Source of the DNA: Gari tellinella
Taxonomy: Eukaryota; Mollusca; Bivalvia; Cardiida; Psammobiidae
Direction of reading: 5' to 3'
Assembly (NCBI GenBank): GCA_922989275.2
Contig: OV277861.1
Location: forward strand, 49,577,623 to 49,641,622
DNA: 64,000 nucleotides
Below, one piece after another: positions 30,906-41,142 of this stretch; position 1 is the first letter of the stretch, and each line of letters starts with the position of its first letter. The notes under the pieces are model-generated. The model was not told the DNA's origin. It ran no database searches and saw only the letters and a program-made list of their open reading frames with translations. Both the position numbers and the translations under genes were made by a program.

Positions 30906-30948
30906 TAAAAGATGTATAGAAGTAATGGGGTAATGGTTCACTGTTGCA

Positions 30949-31339
30949 TTACAAAGACTAGTTTAACCACACACATTGCACATAGTACAGTCAATCTTCC
31001 AGTAAGCTACCACTCAATGGAAACTATGGAATCTCTATATCATAGCCGGCTCACAGCTTAATGATAAGCAAAAGCAATGCAGAGAGCTATGGTTTTTGTT
31101 CTGCATTAAGCTGTCAACTGTCATAAATATTGACTGTGGATCTTCTTTTAAATAATCTTTTGACACATACCGTATGATTGATTGTAGCATGGAGGTACAT
31201 AATCATTCTGAGAAACAACTCTGGCTTTGGATGCCCCATTACACAGGCAAGTGTTGCTTGATTCAACCCATTAACCCTAACTCCATAGCCATTACAGCAA
31301 AGTTAAACACTTTCACTACCACTCAACAGTAGTAAAAGC
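30949..31339. other. No recognised feature
   Basis: Unique-looking AT-rich DNA. Imperfect inverted arms near 31040-31110 (AGCTTAATG..GCATTAAGCT) may be a decayed MITE. Confidence 0.35.
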
Positions 31340-31415
31340 TTAACCCAAAGCATGTTTCCAGTTTTGAAGATGGTGGACTACTTAAAGCAGGTTAAAAGTA
31401 AAGCAGAATGCATCT
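31340..31415. mobile_element. Family A, left half only
   Basis: TTAACCCAAAGCATGTTTCC to GCAGAATGCATCTTAAG, cut at the palindrome apex. Confidence 0.65.
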
Positions 31416-31546
31416 TAAGTAAGTTGGATATAAATCAAAAGCTCCTATACAAAATTATATATTATATTCATCATGTTTTAAGAATTAAGCCATTCACACC
31501 TTTACCTCAAGCAAACATATGTATCCCTTTCCAAAAAGTGTAGATC

Positions 31547-31771
31547 CAGAGCTACAGATAAGTTTTACCCCTTAATGGTTTATAGAATCTGATATTTGCA
31601 AATTTTTTATTAAAAGTCAAAAATTTAATTGGATATAAAATGTTGCCATAATCCAGTCATTTCTGAAATTTCTCTGCTTTTTGTTACCCTTTTGTTTGTA
31701 TAATAATTGTTTTTTTTATCATAAATTCAATAGGGTTAATCTCCCCAAAAAGCAGCTTATCTGTAGCTCTG
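31547..31771. mobile_element. Element S (CAGAG ends, ~6-bp duplication)
   Basis: 16-bp perfect inverted ends CAGAGCTACAGATAAG. Flanks TAGATC and TTGATC match at 5 of 6. The 225-bp interior is AT-rich and lacks a palindrome. Ends resemble family B, so S may be a B relative without a core. Inserted into an E-type core (GATC..AGATGGACC). Confidence 0.7.
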
Positions 31772-32050
31772 TTGATCAGATGGACCTCTGTTAGGGTCAT
31801 CACTGTTTTACATTTAAATATTGTCTGGAAACAGTCCTCAAGTTAGCACCACAAACTGGCCGGATTTCAAAAGTTTGAACCAGATTTCCATTTGTAAGGG
31901 TAAAACAAACTCTCTTTTGATTGGTAGTAATAGGGCAACATCAGTCTACAAGATAAAATGTTTTATTCTGATGAATAATTCCCAAACATTAACAATGTTG
32001 TGACATACTCCAGTAGACAACATTAGCCAGCCTGTCTGTACCAAAATATA

Positions 32051-32255
32051 CAGTAAAACCTCTCTATCACAACCACTAAATTGTGTTAATTATTAAGTGT
32101 TAACAACAGGCGACTGCTTAAAGCAAAGTGACAGATAAACAGAAAGCTCCTTTAGGAGCTTTCTGTTTTACTGTCACCTTGCTTTGAGCTATCACCTACC
32201 TTTTGTTTAATCAATTAACCTTTGTTTTAGTGGTCGTAATAGAGAGGTTTTTCTG
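32051..32255. mobile_element. Family C MITE
   Basis: TA CAGTAAAACCTCTCTATCAC to ATAGAGAGGTTTTTCTG TA. Palindrome GACTGCTTAAAGCAAAGTGA..GCTCCTTTAGGAGC nearly perfect. Confidence 0.93.
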
Positions 32256-32414
32256 TATACCTGTATGTTACTCAGTGACTTCATCGGCACTTAATCTCTG
32301 ATGAATCATGGTCTATCAGAGATTCTGTACCCAGAAACTTGCACCTGTTCCAAAACCACACACATAAATGATAAAACTCAGGCAAAACATTAAATATTTT
32401 CAGTTCAGGTGAAA

Positions 32415-32641
32415 AGAGCTAAAATAAATTGCATACACGCTGCAGAATCGTTATTATCTGTGCAAACAGTTTTAGTTCTGATGAGATGCTGAGTAACCCG
32501 GCGTCTCATCAAAATTAAAACTGTTTGACATGAGACTGACCTTGTAACATTAAAAAGAAAATTTGAAAATTCTATATTTAGAAAAGTCAGCAGATGACAA
32601 TTGTTGCAGATGACAAAATTACCCAGCATGCAAAGAGTTAA
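32415..32641. mobile_element. Family D MITE
   Basis: Left end eroded (AGCTAAAATAAATTGCATAC). Core GCAAACAGTTTTAGTTCTGA with inverse. Right end CCAGCATGCAAAGAGTTAA intact. Confidence 0.82.
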
Positions 32642-32709
32642 CCATTACAGTGCTAACTGTACCTTTCACTCATAATGACTAACCTCAGGGCTGCCATAAG
32701 TTGACATAA

Positions 32710-33811
32710 ACAAGAGGGCCAGAATGGCCCTTGATCGCTCACCTGACAATGGTGACACTAGGATGGGTCACGTGATTTCAGAAAAGAAGATTTGTAAAAG
32801 GTGACCCCCAGGGCGGGGCCAATTTTGACCCCAGGGGCAAAATTTGAACAACTAAGACAGAGGACCTGTAAACGATGATATGTGCAAAATATCTTAACTC
32901 AGTGTACTATGGTTTCAGGCAAGAAGATTTTTGAAGTTTTCATTGAAAAAATATATTTTTAGCTCCGGTGACCCAGATATGCAACAGACCAGAACCAATT
33001 CATCCATATATGTGAAGGACCTCTAAAAGTTACATCATGCCAAATATCAAAGCTCTGGTCAAATTGGTTCCAGAGAAAAAGATGTTTGAACATTTCACTA
33101 TATAACTCTATGTAAAACTGTGATCCCCGGGGCGGGGCCAATTTTGACCCCAGGGACAAAATTTGAACAACTTTGATAGAGGATCTGTTGACGATGCTAT
33201 GTGCAAAATATCTAAGCTAAGTGTACTATGGTTTCAGACAAGAAGATTTTTTAAGTTCTCATGGAAAAAAAATCTATTTTTAGCTTTGGTGACCCAGATA
33301 TGCAACGGACCGGAACCAATTCAACAACATAAGCCAAATACCTCTAGAAGTAATACCATGCTAAATATCAAAGCTCTGGACATATTGGTTTCAGAGAAAA
33401 AGATGTTTGAACATTTCACTATATAACTCTATGTAAAACGTTGACCCTGGGGCGTGGCCAATTTTGACCCCAGGGGCAAAATTTGAACAACTTTGATAGA
33501 GGACCTATAGGTAATGCTATGTGCAAAATATCTAAGCTCTGGCTCTTGTGGTTTGTGACAAGAAGATTTTTTAAGATTTCCTTATTTGTTCACTTTGGTT
33601 GCCATAGCAACCAGAGTTCTGTATGGTTTCAAATTCTTTGAACAACTTTGAAAGCTTGACCCAAGGAACATTCCTGTGAAGTTTGGTTGCAATCAAGCAA
33701 GTGGTTTTGGAGAAGATGTTTGAAGAAATTGTTGACGCACAACGCACGACGACGGACATTGACTGACCACAAAAGCTCACCTTGAGCACTTTGTGCTCAG
33801 GTGAGCTAAAA
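32710..33811 (+). mobile_element. HINE2, Helentron-like element with 320-bp repeats
   Basis: 5' ACAAGAGGGCCAGAATGGCC then ATCGCTCACCTG; 3' hairpin AGCTCACCTTGAGCAC..GTGCTCAGGTGAGCTAAAA. Same ends as HINE1 but a different body: three ~320-bp tandem units starting GGGCGGGGCCAATTTTGACC at 32811, 33130 and 33450. The rest includes a palindrome GGTTGCCATAGCAACC. Confidence 0.72.
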
Positions 33812-33989
33812 ATCCTAAGATTTCCAAATATGCATTTTTCAAGTGCGATTTTACGAATTGTACCTTAACCCCATCGCCTGTGTCTAGTTTTATTGACATG
33901 TGGCTGCTTAAAGCAGGCTGGAAGTAAAGCAGAATGCGCCTTAGGGCGCATTCTGCTTTTCTTTCAGCCTACTTTTAAGCTACCATGTA

Positions 33990-35224
33990 CAGTAAAACCT
34001 CGGAAAACCGAACACCCTCCGGACCAGGTAAAAAGTTCGGTTTTCTGAGGTGTTCGGTTTTCTGAGTTGTTCATGAATCAGTGCTAACATTCAGGCTGAG
34101 GCATCTTCACAGACCAGACCTATAACTCAATTACATGACCGTAACAGTGAATTCTCATCTAGATCAAAACTGTTTGATAGAATGATCAAGAATGAGAATG
34201 AACTTTCAATACGACAGAGCATTTTTAACAATAGCTCAATAATTATTTACCGTCTTTTGCCGCGTATAATATGCACTCGTGTATTCTCTGTATTTTATGG
34301 TTTAAATCACAAGATACATGTATAAACGTATTCCCATAGGTAAGAAGCATCTGTGTTTTGAAATAAACACTTCAATCTTTAGATTGTCGCAACCATTATA
34401 AAACGAAACAACCGCCATAGTTTTAACTTTTAATGGGCTTACTTTATTCGCATTTCGAGCAGCACATTATTCTATGGAAGTTCATAGATTCAGTATAATC
34501 AAGAACGTTTCCGATTTTGCGAATATGTCGCGAAAGGAAATTTTGCTGTGCAAATCGAGTGTCGGTGTTTTCGTTTTATTGGATTAACAAATTGAGCGGC
34601 TGTTCATACAGTAAGACTTTGCTTCTACAACACACTCATTCAGTACGCAATTGCAAACAATAATTATGAAATAAAACTGAGATATTTCCTTTCTTTCTGT
34701 CTTCAGAATGCCGTACGGAACTTTAAAAAAAATGAATTCTAAACAGTAAAATGTTCCGACGTACTTCGAAACAAACTACGAACAACGAAACGCATTTTTG
34801 TTGCTGTAGCATTGTCAGATCGGAGCCTTATTTTTATCAGCAATCGTGTGTCACAACCGTGAAATACACGAGTCACCTCCAATAAACACCCCACCCATTA
34901 CGCAATCTTAACACATTACGCTAAGTGTCCAAAATGTGTTTGACGGTCGACTCGGTTGAATAAATTTGCCGATGAAATTCGCATGGTGAAATTAGAGACG
35001 CGAGGTGACAAAATACAGTAGATGTTCGGTTTTCCGAGGTAATTTTAGGTTTATTTGAACATTTTGGTCCGAGAAAATCGTTCGGTTTTCGGAATTCTGA
35101 GGTTCCGGTTTTCTGAGACTTACTTTTGGTTAAAATAAGAAGGAAAAAAATCGGGACCGGACAGAAAGTTCAGTATTCCGAGGATTCCGGATTTCTGGGA
35201 CTCCGGTTTTCCGAGTTTATACTG
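33990..35224. mobile_element. Element K, 1.24 kb pogo-like transposon without ORF
   Basis: Flanked by TA. Ends CAGTAAAACCTCGGAAAACC and, inverted, CAGTATAAACTCGGAAAACC. The motif TCGGTTTTCYGAG recurs several times just inside each end. The interior (about 34090-35020) is CpG-richer than the surroundings and has no frame over 60 codons, so it is non-autonomous. CAGT ends and TA duplication point to pogo/Tc1-mariner. Confidence 0.85.
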
Positions 35225-35354
35225 TACTAGAAAAAAATCCGGAGATTTAGGAAAAATCCGGAGAAATGGAAGCCCTGTAACCTCCACAAATGCACTCTTC
35301 CTTTTCTAAATAATGATCGACTAGTTTACTCAAGCCTATGAAGTACAGAGTTAT

Positions 35355-35601
35355 ATCCCTTTGAACCCTAGTCCCGCCTATAGGTGTCCTTTTCAAACAG
35401 TGTACATGTAAATAGTACACTTGTCCTATGCAAACATTGGAAAGGAGCCCTCTGATCAGGGTCTTCACTGTTTGTCACAATGCCAAACATTGACAAAAAC
35501 AACCCTTAAAAGTCAGAAATGAACTAAACTAAAATGGAAACTGGGATTGTCCATTTAAAGTCTCAGGGAGGAAAGAGTAGTCTCAGGGAGGAAAGAGTTA
35601 A
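35355..35601. mobile_element. Family E MITE
   Basis: TCCCTTTGAACCCTAGTCCC at left and GGGAGGAAAGAGTTAA at right. The palindrome tip is partly deleted (CAAACATTGGAAAGGAGCCC). A 20-bp stretch GTCTCAGGGAGGAAAGAGTA is duplicated at the right end. Confidence 0.85.
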
Positions 35602-35836
35602 CTCATTACACCACAAATACAGCTTTTTACGCCTCTAATTAACTTATTCCTCCACTGAAGAAAATTTATACAGTCATGATTATGTATCATAAGAAATATT
35701 TTCTATATTCTAGAAGATGTAAGCTTAAAGCTGGCTGAAAGTAAAGCCAATATATATGGCTTTACTTTCATCCTGCTTTAAGCAGTTACTGTACCTATCT
35801 TTTATACTGGAAACAGGCTATGGGTTAAAGGGTTTG
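35598..35836. mobile_element. Family A MITE abutting family E
   Basis: TTAACTCATTACACCACAAA at left sharing TTAA with E. The hairpin tip is replaced by GCCAATATATATGGC. Right end TATGGGTTAAAGGG. Confidence 0.85.
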
Positions 35837-36232
35837 ACCAGAATGAGAGTAGACTCGTAATCAAAATGGGCCGTTGCTGACTGTCTCCTCAACGGATGGG
35901 AGGAAGCAACGTTAAAACCTGAAGGAACAACAACAACAACAACACTCAGACCAAAACAAGACCAGGATCAGACATGAAAAAGAGTAGACTCAGATCAGAA
36001 AATTCAAACCAGAACAATGGTAGATTTAGGCCACTGAACAACAGGAGACTAAATCCAAGAGAAGAGTACTTTGACGAGAATAATAGTAGGTTGAAGCCTG
36101 AGACAGCAGTACCATATTCAATTTACACAAGTGCTACTTGAATTTAATCATAGAAAGACTTGGTGAATCAAGCATGTACAAGGAAGTTAAACTCCTGCTG
36201 TGCTAAACCCTTAACTGTGCAGAAAAACCAGT
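35837..36232. other. Unassigned, with a SINE/LINE-like tail
   Basis: TTGCTGACTGTCTCCTCAAC..GAAGGAACAACAACAACAAC at about 35872-35943 resembles 38912-38985 and ends in (AAC)n, like a retroposon 3' end. The rest is unassigned. Confidence 0.4.
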
Positions 36233-36266
36233 ACAGTAAAAATTCTCTATAATGACCACTAAATTA
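36233..36266. mobile_element. Left end of an older family C copy
   Basis: TA CAGTAAAAATTCTCTATAAT..CCACTAAATTA, interrupted by a younger C insertion at its TA. A likely continuation (AAGTGGCTGCTAATTAAGCA) follows near 37529. Confidence 0.6.
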
Positions 36267-36405
36267 CAGTAAAACCTCTCTATTACGACCACTAAAAATA
36301 GGGCTAATTGGTTGTATAAAAGACAGGTGACAGCTTAAAGCAAGGTGACAGTAAAACAGAAAGCTCCTACAGGAGCTTTCTGTTTTACTGTCACCTTGCT
36401 TTAAG

Positions 36406-37421
36406 CAGGGTTCGACATTGGCCTACGTCCGATAGACATTCACTAGTAACGGCGATGTTCGGTCTAGTGATCCCTCGCAGTTACTAACCCGAATGGTCTA
36501 GTTAAAATCTGAGGATGATTTTTTTAAATTCACGCATTTAGAAAATGACATCATTATGTTCAAGCTAAAAATCCTACCCAGTTCGCCTCTGTGGTTTCAG
36601 ACAAGTAGGTTTGCTCAGACCTCAAAACTGTTTCCGCATCTAAATAAAGCACGCAGTCAGGAAATCCTTGTTCTAAAATTAGCAGTAGTAACTATCCCGC
36701 AGTAATTAGGGCGATGAGTAAAATCCGGTTCAGTTACGAAAAATATCGGTGTGATTAATTGATCATCTCGCGCTATATTTAAAACACCTGATTGTGTTGA
36801 TAACAGTTACGTTTTGAATGTTTTTAGAATTGATCATTTTTAATTAGAAAGGTACAATATCCGAAAAGGTAACTGCAGTCTCAGTTTTTGGGATTGAAAA
36901 TGACAATTTATTCTGCGAACCGATATTTCTCGGTAGTTACCGGATATTACACTTTCCCACGCTTTTCACTACCATGATTGTCGTAAGTATCTTCAATGCA
37001 ATTATTTTACCTAAAACACAATTTTGTATCAATTTTTACGTGCGAAACCGAAATCAATCCCAATTCTGATATATTATTTGTTTTGTTAACGAAAATATCT
37101 ATTTTTCTGCCAAGTATAAGTACGACATTCAGCGAACGCTTTTTCGTTTGTGTACATCGTAACGTCAAATCATGTCAGATTTATTCAGCTTCGGTTTTAA
37201 TGGTAAGAAAAAGGAAGAGAAAGGGGCGAGTACAGCTACGGCGGAGTCAAAGACACGCTATGAAAAGCAAAAAAGACATAGAAAGTTTTGCGAAATTATT
37301 GAAGTTTACCAAAGATTCAGTTGTTTCTGTTTGGTCTACCAACTTTTTGGTCTGGTCTAGTAATGTTTGCAGGCTACAAGACCGAATGTCTAGTGAAAAA
37401 AAAAGTTAATGTCGAACCCTG
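36406..37421 (+). mobile_element. Element L, internally deleted hAT-like transposon
   Basis: 14-bp inverted ends CAGGGTTCGACATT / AATGTCGAACCCTG, flanked by TTAAG on both sides (5 bp, or 6 bp with one base lost). Subterminal TAGACATTC/ACATTCGGTCT motifs occur at both ends. A long 5' part with a short transposase-like N-terminus is joined directly to the 3' end, the usual form of a deletion derivative. Confidence 0.8.
37172..37360 (+). pseudogene. Transposase N-terminal remnant (hAT-like, tentative)
   Basis: 62-codon frame starting MSDLFSFGFNGKKKEEKG, followed by a basic stretch TRYEKQKRHRKF. A short leader plus K/R-rich segment of this sort precedes the zinc finger in hAT transposases and ZNF862-like derivatives. 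The frame then runs into the right end of L, so all catalytic parts are missing. An overlapping 137-codon frame (36996-37409) covers the same DNA in another phase and looks non-coding. Assignment rests on position in L and on weak resemblance. Confidence 0.4.
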
Positions 37422-37586
37422 TTAAGTAGTCACTTGTTCTTATTTTAAACCCCTAATAATTAACACAATTTAGTGGCCGTAATAGAGGGGGTTTACTGTA
37501 TGTTATCTATAAGTTGTCAATGCAATTAAGTGGCTGCTAATTAAGCAAGGTGCTTTAACCCATTACACTGTAAATTCGCTTTTTTA

Positions 37587-38276
37587 GGCGGAGCCTTATG
37601 GTATCGTATTGGTTCCAAATTCCCGATGTCCAGCCTATGGCAAATGCTCAGAAATTGAGGTTAAAGGGCACCTGCTTTAAATCGAATAGTCTGATTGGAC
37701 TTCGAGGCAGACTGCTCTACTTATTTTTAATGATTCTTACTGGATATTAAATATGTGCAATGTTAATAGACACAGTCTGCTACATACTGTTTACTATGTA
37801 TCGGCATCCGTACTAAATACGATTTTACACTACAGCTTATACTTGAAGCTTTTTTTATAACCGAGAATTTTTTATAAACCCGCTTGTTATAATAGATATA
37901 GGCAGTGCTATGACATGATGGTTCTATTTTTAGATGATTACGGCTGATGTTTATTTATAGCTAAACGATGATAGCTTTATTATTGCGTGGATCCATATCT
38001 GATGAATATTGAGCTGAATCTCGGACTTAATAAACCTACTCATGCTTAAAATTAAATCCATGATGTGTTCTTAGGACATGAAGTATCAGAAGTGCTCATT
38101 CGGTCATTGTGTTTAACCGAAAACCACATGTTTGAGATTTGATGATTGCGTACCCTCGTCTCTTCGTACCCTATATTTTTGGTCTTTATGGTCATTTCGT
38201 ACCCTTTGTTTTCAACAGCTATCTACACAGCATTATTTCATAACGCATTCCGCCGAATATCTTTTTTAAAGATATT
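37587..38276 (+). mobile_element. Putative element M
   Basis: Inserted in a T run of the A left arm (CGCTTTTTT|..|TTACGCC). Starts AGGCGGAGCC, ends ATTCCGCCGAATATCTTTTT followed by AAAGATATTTCTTG, a hairpin near the 3' end. A similar-edged copy lies inverted at 18716-19722. No ORF. Hairpin-ended with no duplication, so perhaps rolling-circle, but unproven. Confidence 0.5.
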
Positions 38277-38386
38277 TCTTGTTACGCCTGTAATTCATTC
38301 CTCCAATGAAGACAATAGTTAATTATTTATACAGCCATAAATATGTTTCATGAGAAGTATTTTTCTATATTCAAACAGATAGTACC

Positions 38387-38612
38387 TTAACCCTTTTACC
38401 TCTATACACATGCCTTTTTATGCCTTTAATGTATTGCTTCATTGTAGAAATTAGTTCCACTTTATAAAGTCATGAATATGTGCTGTAAGAAATATTTTCT
38501 ATATCCTAGTAGGTGGTATATAGCTTAAAGCCACATTCTGCTTTACTTTCAACCTACTTTAAATTGTCACCTGTTTTCAATACAAGAAACAGGCTACAGA
38601 GTACTTGGTTAA
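38387..38612. mobile_element. Family A MITE nested in family A
   Basis: TTAACCCTTTTACCTCTATA at left, GAGTACTTGGTTAA at right. The left half of its own hairpin is lost. Host resumes AAGTATTGAAAGAAAAGG. Confidence 0.85.
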
Positions 38613-38889
38613 AGTATTGAAAGAAAAGGTGAATGCTCCTTATAGTGCATGTTCTGCTTTACTTTCAACTTGCTTTCAGTTGTCACCAGGTGTCTTCAAA
38701 ACTAGAAACAGGGGATGGGATAAAGGAGCAACAGCTACATGTAGCCTGCAATTGAGTATTAGTAATTAGTAATTTGTTGTAGCATGTGTGTTGGATGTCG
38801 GTGATTTGTACCAATTGTCAAGGGTTAAGATACCATTAGTATGCTAACAGTTGAAATAGAAACATAAACAAGAGGGCCATAGAGACCTT

Positions 38890-38990
38890 CCAGCTACAAT
38901 TGACTCAACATTGCTGACTGTCCTAGCAAGGAATGGCAGGATGCATTGTAGAATGCCTAGATGGAAGTAAACTTACAACAACAACAAGAT
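38890..38990 (+). mobile_element. SINE/LINE-like 3' fragment
   Basis: CATTGCTGACTGTCCTAGCA..GTAAACTTACAACAACAACA matches the fragment near 35872 and has the same (AAC)n-type tail. Confidence 0.4.
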
Positions 38991-39011
38991 AATTATTGTT
39001 CATCTCAATCA

Positions 39012-39211
39012 CAACTGTACAGTGACAATTAGGAAGCATTTGAAAAGATTGCAAATTTAGCAGAATCAAATCCTATGGTGTTACTACTCATTAAAATTGT
39101 CTCAAAGAGATGTTTCTAATAAGCAATGACACCATATTAAGATTTAATGCAGAAATAAAGATTTTAGTTTTTGAAAGACTCCCCTTATCCCAGGAGCCCT
39201 AGGGGGGGCTA
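39012..39211. mobile_element. Family B MITE, left end decayed
   Basis: CAAATCCTATGGTGTTACTA..CATTAAAATTGTCTCAAAGA core and right arm CTCCCCTTATCCCAGGAGCC. Confidence 0.75.
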
Positions 39212-39555
39212 TTTATAAGATTTTTCAAGTACTTTGTTTTGGCTGCCATATATCAATTAAAGTTTCTTCATGGCTCCACTTTATTTGAATAACTTTGGTA
39301 TTGAACTATCTAATGGATATATCCATGCGAAGATGCAGTATGTGATCACAATATTACATCTTCATGCAGTATTTGCTCTTGGGAACTATTGTCAAACTTC
39401 TTTTTTAATTCCTTGAAATGAAAATCCAAGAGAGAGTACCAATTAAAATCTGTGATCTGTGTCTTTTATATTTGAATCTGAAATGTTTTCAAACTCTACC
39501 ATGTGATTGTTGAACATACACTAATGCTTTGTGACTTAATTCCAAACCAAAATTA
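39212..39555. other. Decayed HINE2-like sequence and unassigned DNA
   Basis: TATAAGATTTTTCAAGTACT..TTGGCTGCCATATATCAA..GAATAACTTTGG at about 39220-39300 resembles the 3' body of HINE2 (33560-33650). The rest is unassigned. Confidence 0.4.
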
Positions 39556-39924
39556 CAGCACTCCCTCTCTACAACGGCCCTCCCAACAACGACTCCCTCC
39601 TTACAACGACACTCGCCGTAATTCCCTTAACGGGTTAATTAAGTCTAACTATTTTACTGCTGCAATATCGTCTGCTTAAGATTGTCGTCTGCTGTTTTCT
39701 CTCACAGTAACATATAAGTGGAGATTTTGATAGAATACATATATTGACCAGTGACAAACAGCTTGAATCCTGATCAGACGCCGCGTGACGCGGCGTCTGA
39801 TCTGGATTCAAGCTGTTTGCAAATGTAAGACAAGTGTTAATTGTCCCTCTCTATAACGACTCCCTCCGAACAACACACAAAATATGTGTCTCCCATTGGA
39901 TGTCGTTGTAGAGAGGGAGCGCTG
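39556..39924. mobile_element. Family J MITE (TA class)
   Basis: TA CAGCACTCCCTCTCTACAAC to GTTGTAGAGAGGGAGCGCTG TA. Core ACAAACAGCTTGAATCCTGA..GACGCCGCGTGACGCGGCGT at 39754-39825 is the CAAACAGT-type module, as in TTAA families D and P. The inner arms repeat the CCCTCTCTA..ACGACTCCCTCC terminal motif. Confidence 0.9.
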
Positions 39925-39928
39925 TATA

Positions 39929-40187
39929 TTAACCCATTCCCCCATAAATACACCTTTTTACGCTTCTCATTTATTCCTCCACTGAAGAAAATATTTCCAA
40001 TTAATACAGTTATGAACATATATTGTAAGAAAAATAATTCTATATCCTAGCACATGGTAGCTTAAAGCAGGCTGAAAGTAAAGCAGAATGCACCTTAAGG
40101 TGCATTCTGCTTTTCTTTCAACCTGCTTTAAATGATTATCAGACTTCTGTCTTCAAGATTAGAAACAGGCTATGGGTAATGGGTTAA
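39929..40187. mobile_element. Family A MITE
   Basis: TTAACCCATTCCCCCATAAA to CTATGGGTAATGGGTTAA. Hairpin around GCACCTTAAGGTGC. Confidence 0.93.
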
Positions 40188-40189
40188 AG

Positions 40190-40448
40190 CTTTATCCATT
40201 TACTCCAGAACCTATTTCTAGTCTTGGAGACAGACACCCACTGGCTAAAGCAGGTTGAAAGTAAAGCAGAATGTGCCTTAAGGCACATTCTGCCTTATTT
40301 TCAGCCTGCTTTAAGCTATTATCTGCTAGCATAATTATAGAACATATTGCTTATGGAATACGTTAATGACTGCATAAAGTAGAACTATTTCCTTCTGGGT
40401 GGAATGAATTCAAGGCGTAAAAAGGCATATTTATGGGGAAAGAGTTAT
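40190..40448. mobile_element. Family A MITE, opposite orientation
   Basis: TTTATCCATTTACTCCAGAA at left, TTTATGGGGAAAGAGTTA at right. Hairpin around GTGCCTTAAGGCAC. Almost back to back with the preceding copy. Confidence 0.85.
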
Positions 40449-40673
40449 ACTGTATGTTTTTATCCTATGATATAACAAAGCATGTGTGTAAAACATGGAT
40501 CCTCATCAAGAACCAAGAACATGTAATACTCAAACTGTTAATTTGGATTGAAACCGTTACCAATCGCCCATTAATTAAATCAAGCTAAACATTTTAGGAT
40601 AGAAACTCAAACTTTGTTACTCATAAAAAAGAACCATTCTCTTGCCAATTCCTATTGATTAGAAATTGTTGAT
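40449..40673. other. No recognised feature
   Basis: AT-rich, unique-looking. Confidence 0.3.
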
Positions 40674-40863
40674 CAGGGCTCCAGATAAGAGAGGGTAAAT
40701 TGAACAAATCCAACTGTGTTACACTTTCTCACCAAATCCTATGGTGTTACTACTCATTAGAATCGTCTCTTCAAGACGATTCTAATGAGTAGTGACACCA
40801 TAGGGTTTAATTGAGAAATAAAGATTTTAGTTTTTGAAATACCCCCCTTTATCTGGAGCCCTG
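40674..40863. mobile_element. Family B MITE
   Basis: CAGGGCTCCAGATAAGAGAG to CTTTATCTGGAGCCCTG. Near-perfect palindrome. Flanks share TTGAT (GTTGAT if the terminal G is counted with the duplication). Confidence 0.93.
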
Positions 40864-41142
40864 TTGATTTCATTTATATTTTCTTTGAGAGGAATATTTG
40901 TAGTACAAACCCATTGCAACTGCATTAACAAAATGGAACAGAGTGTTATGAAGTAATATTGAATGTCATTGTTTCCATCAAACGCCTGGTTTTGCATGCC
41001 ACAGGAAAGAACCTCTGGCAAATATTCCCTACATCAAACACGACTTTGAACAATACTATACAGCAAAACACTGCCCTTACCACTGCTCAAAATGTTGCTT
41101 GCTGTTGGTGTTAAATGCAGGTGACTGCTCTATCCAATACCC
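40864..41142. other. No confident feature
   Basis: Unique-looking. A minus-strand GAGCAGTG|GTAAGG near 41080-41090 resembles a 5' splice site, but no convincing coding frame leads to it. Confidence 0.3.

Larger units (their letters stand above)
30274..30948. mobile_element. Outer family A MITE with nested A and B
   Basis: ATAACCCTTTACTCCATAGC at left and AGTAATGGGGTAATGG at right. Hairpin AATGCACCATAAGG..GGTGCATT. Holds an A copy at its palindrome TTAA and a B copy near its right end. Confidence 0.75.
32696..35277. mobile_element. Family H MITE carrying HINE2 and K insertions
   Basis: CAGGGCTGCCATAAGTTGAC at left, GGAGAAATGGAAGCCCTG at right, flanked by the perfect 6-bp duplication TAACCT. 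Removing the two inserts rebuilds a ~255-bp H element: GAAAAATCCTAAGATTTCC-type arm, A-like hairpin block at 33900-33985, then TAGAAAAAAATCCGGAG. Confidence 0.92.
36267..37498. mobile_element. Family C MITE split by element L
   Basis: TA CAGTAAAACCTCTCTATTAC to GAGGGGGTTTACTG TA. The palindrome GGTGACAGTAAAACAGAAAG..CTCCTACAGGAGC is intact to its right edge, where L is inserted. Confidence 0.92.
37555..38728. mobile_element. Family A MITE with M and A insertions
   Basis: TTAACCCATTACACTGTAAA at left and GGGGATGGGATAAAGG at right. Interrupted in its left arm by M and at the TTAA opening its palindrome by another A copy. Confidence 0.8.

Noticed and set aside
36996..37409. 137-codon plus-strand ORF, longest in the window
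   Set aside because: Lies inside element L and overlaps, in another phase, the frame that resembles a transposase start. It runs into the L terminus, so I treat it as non-coding.
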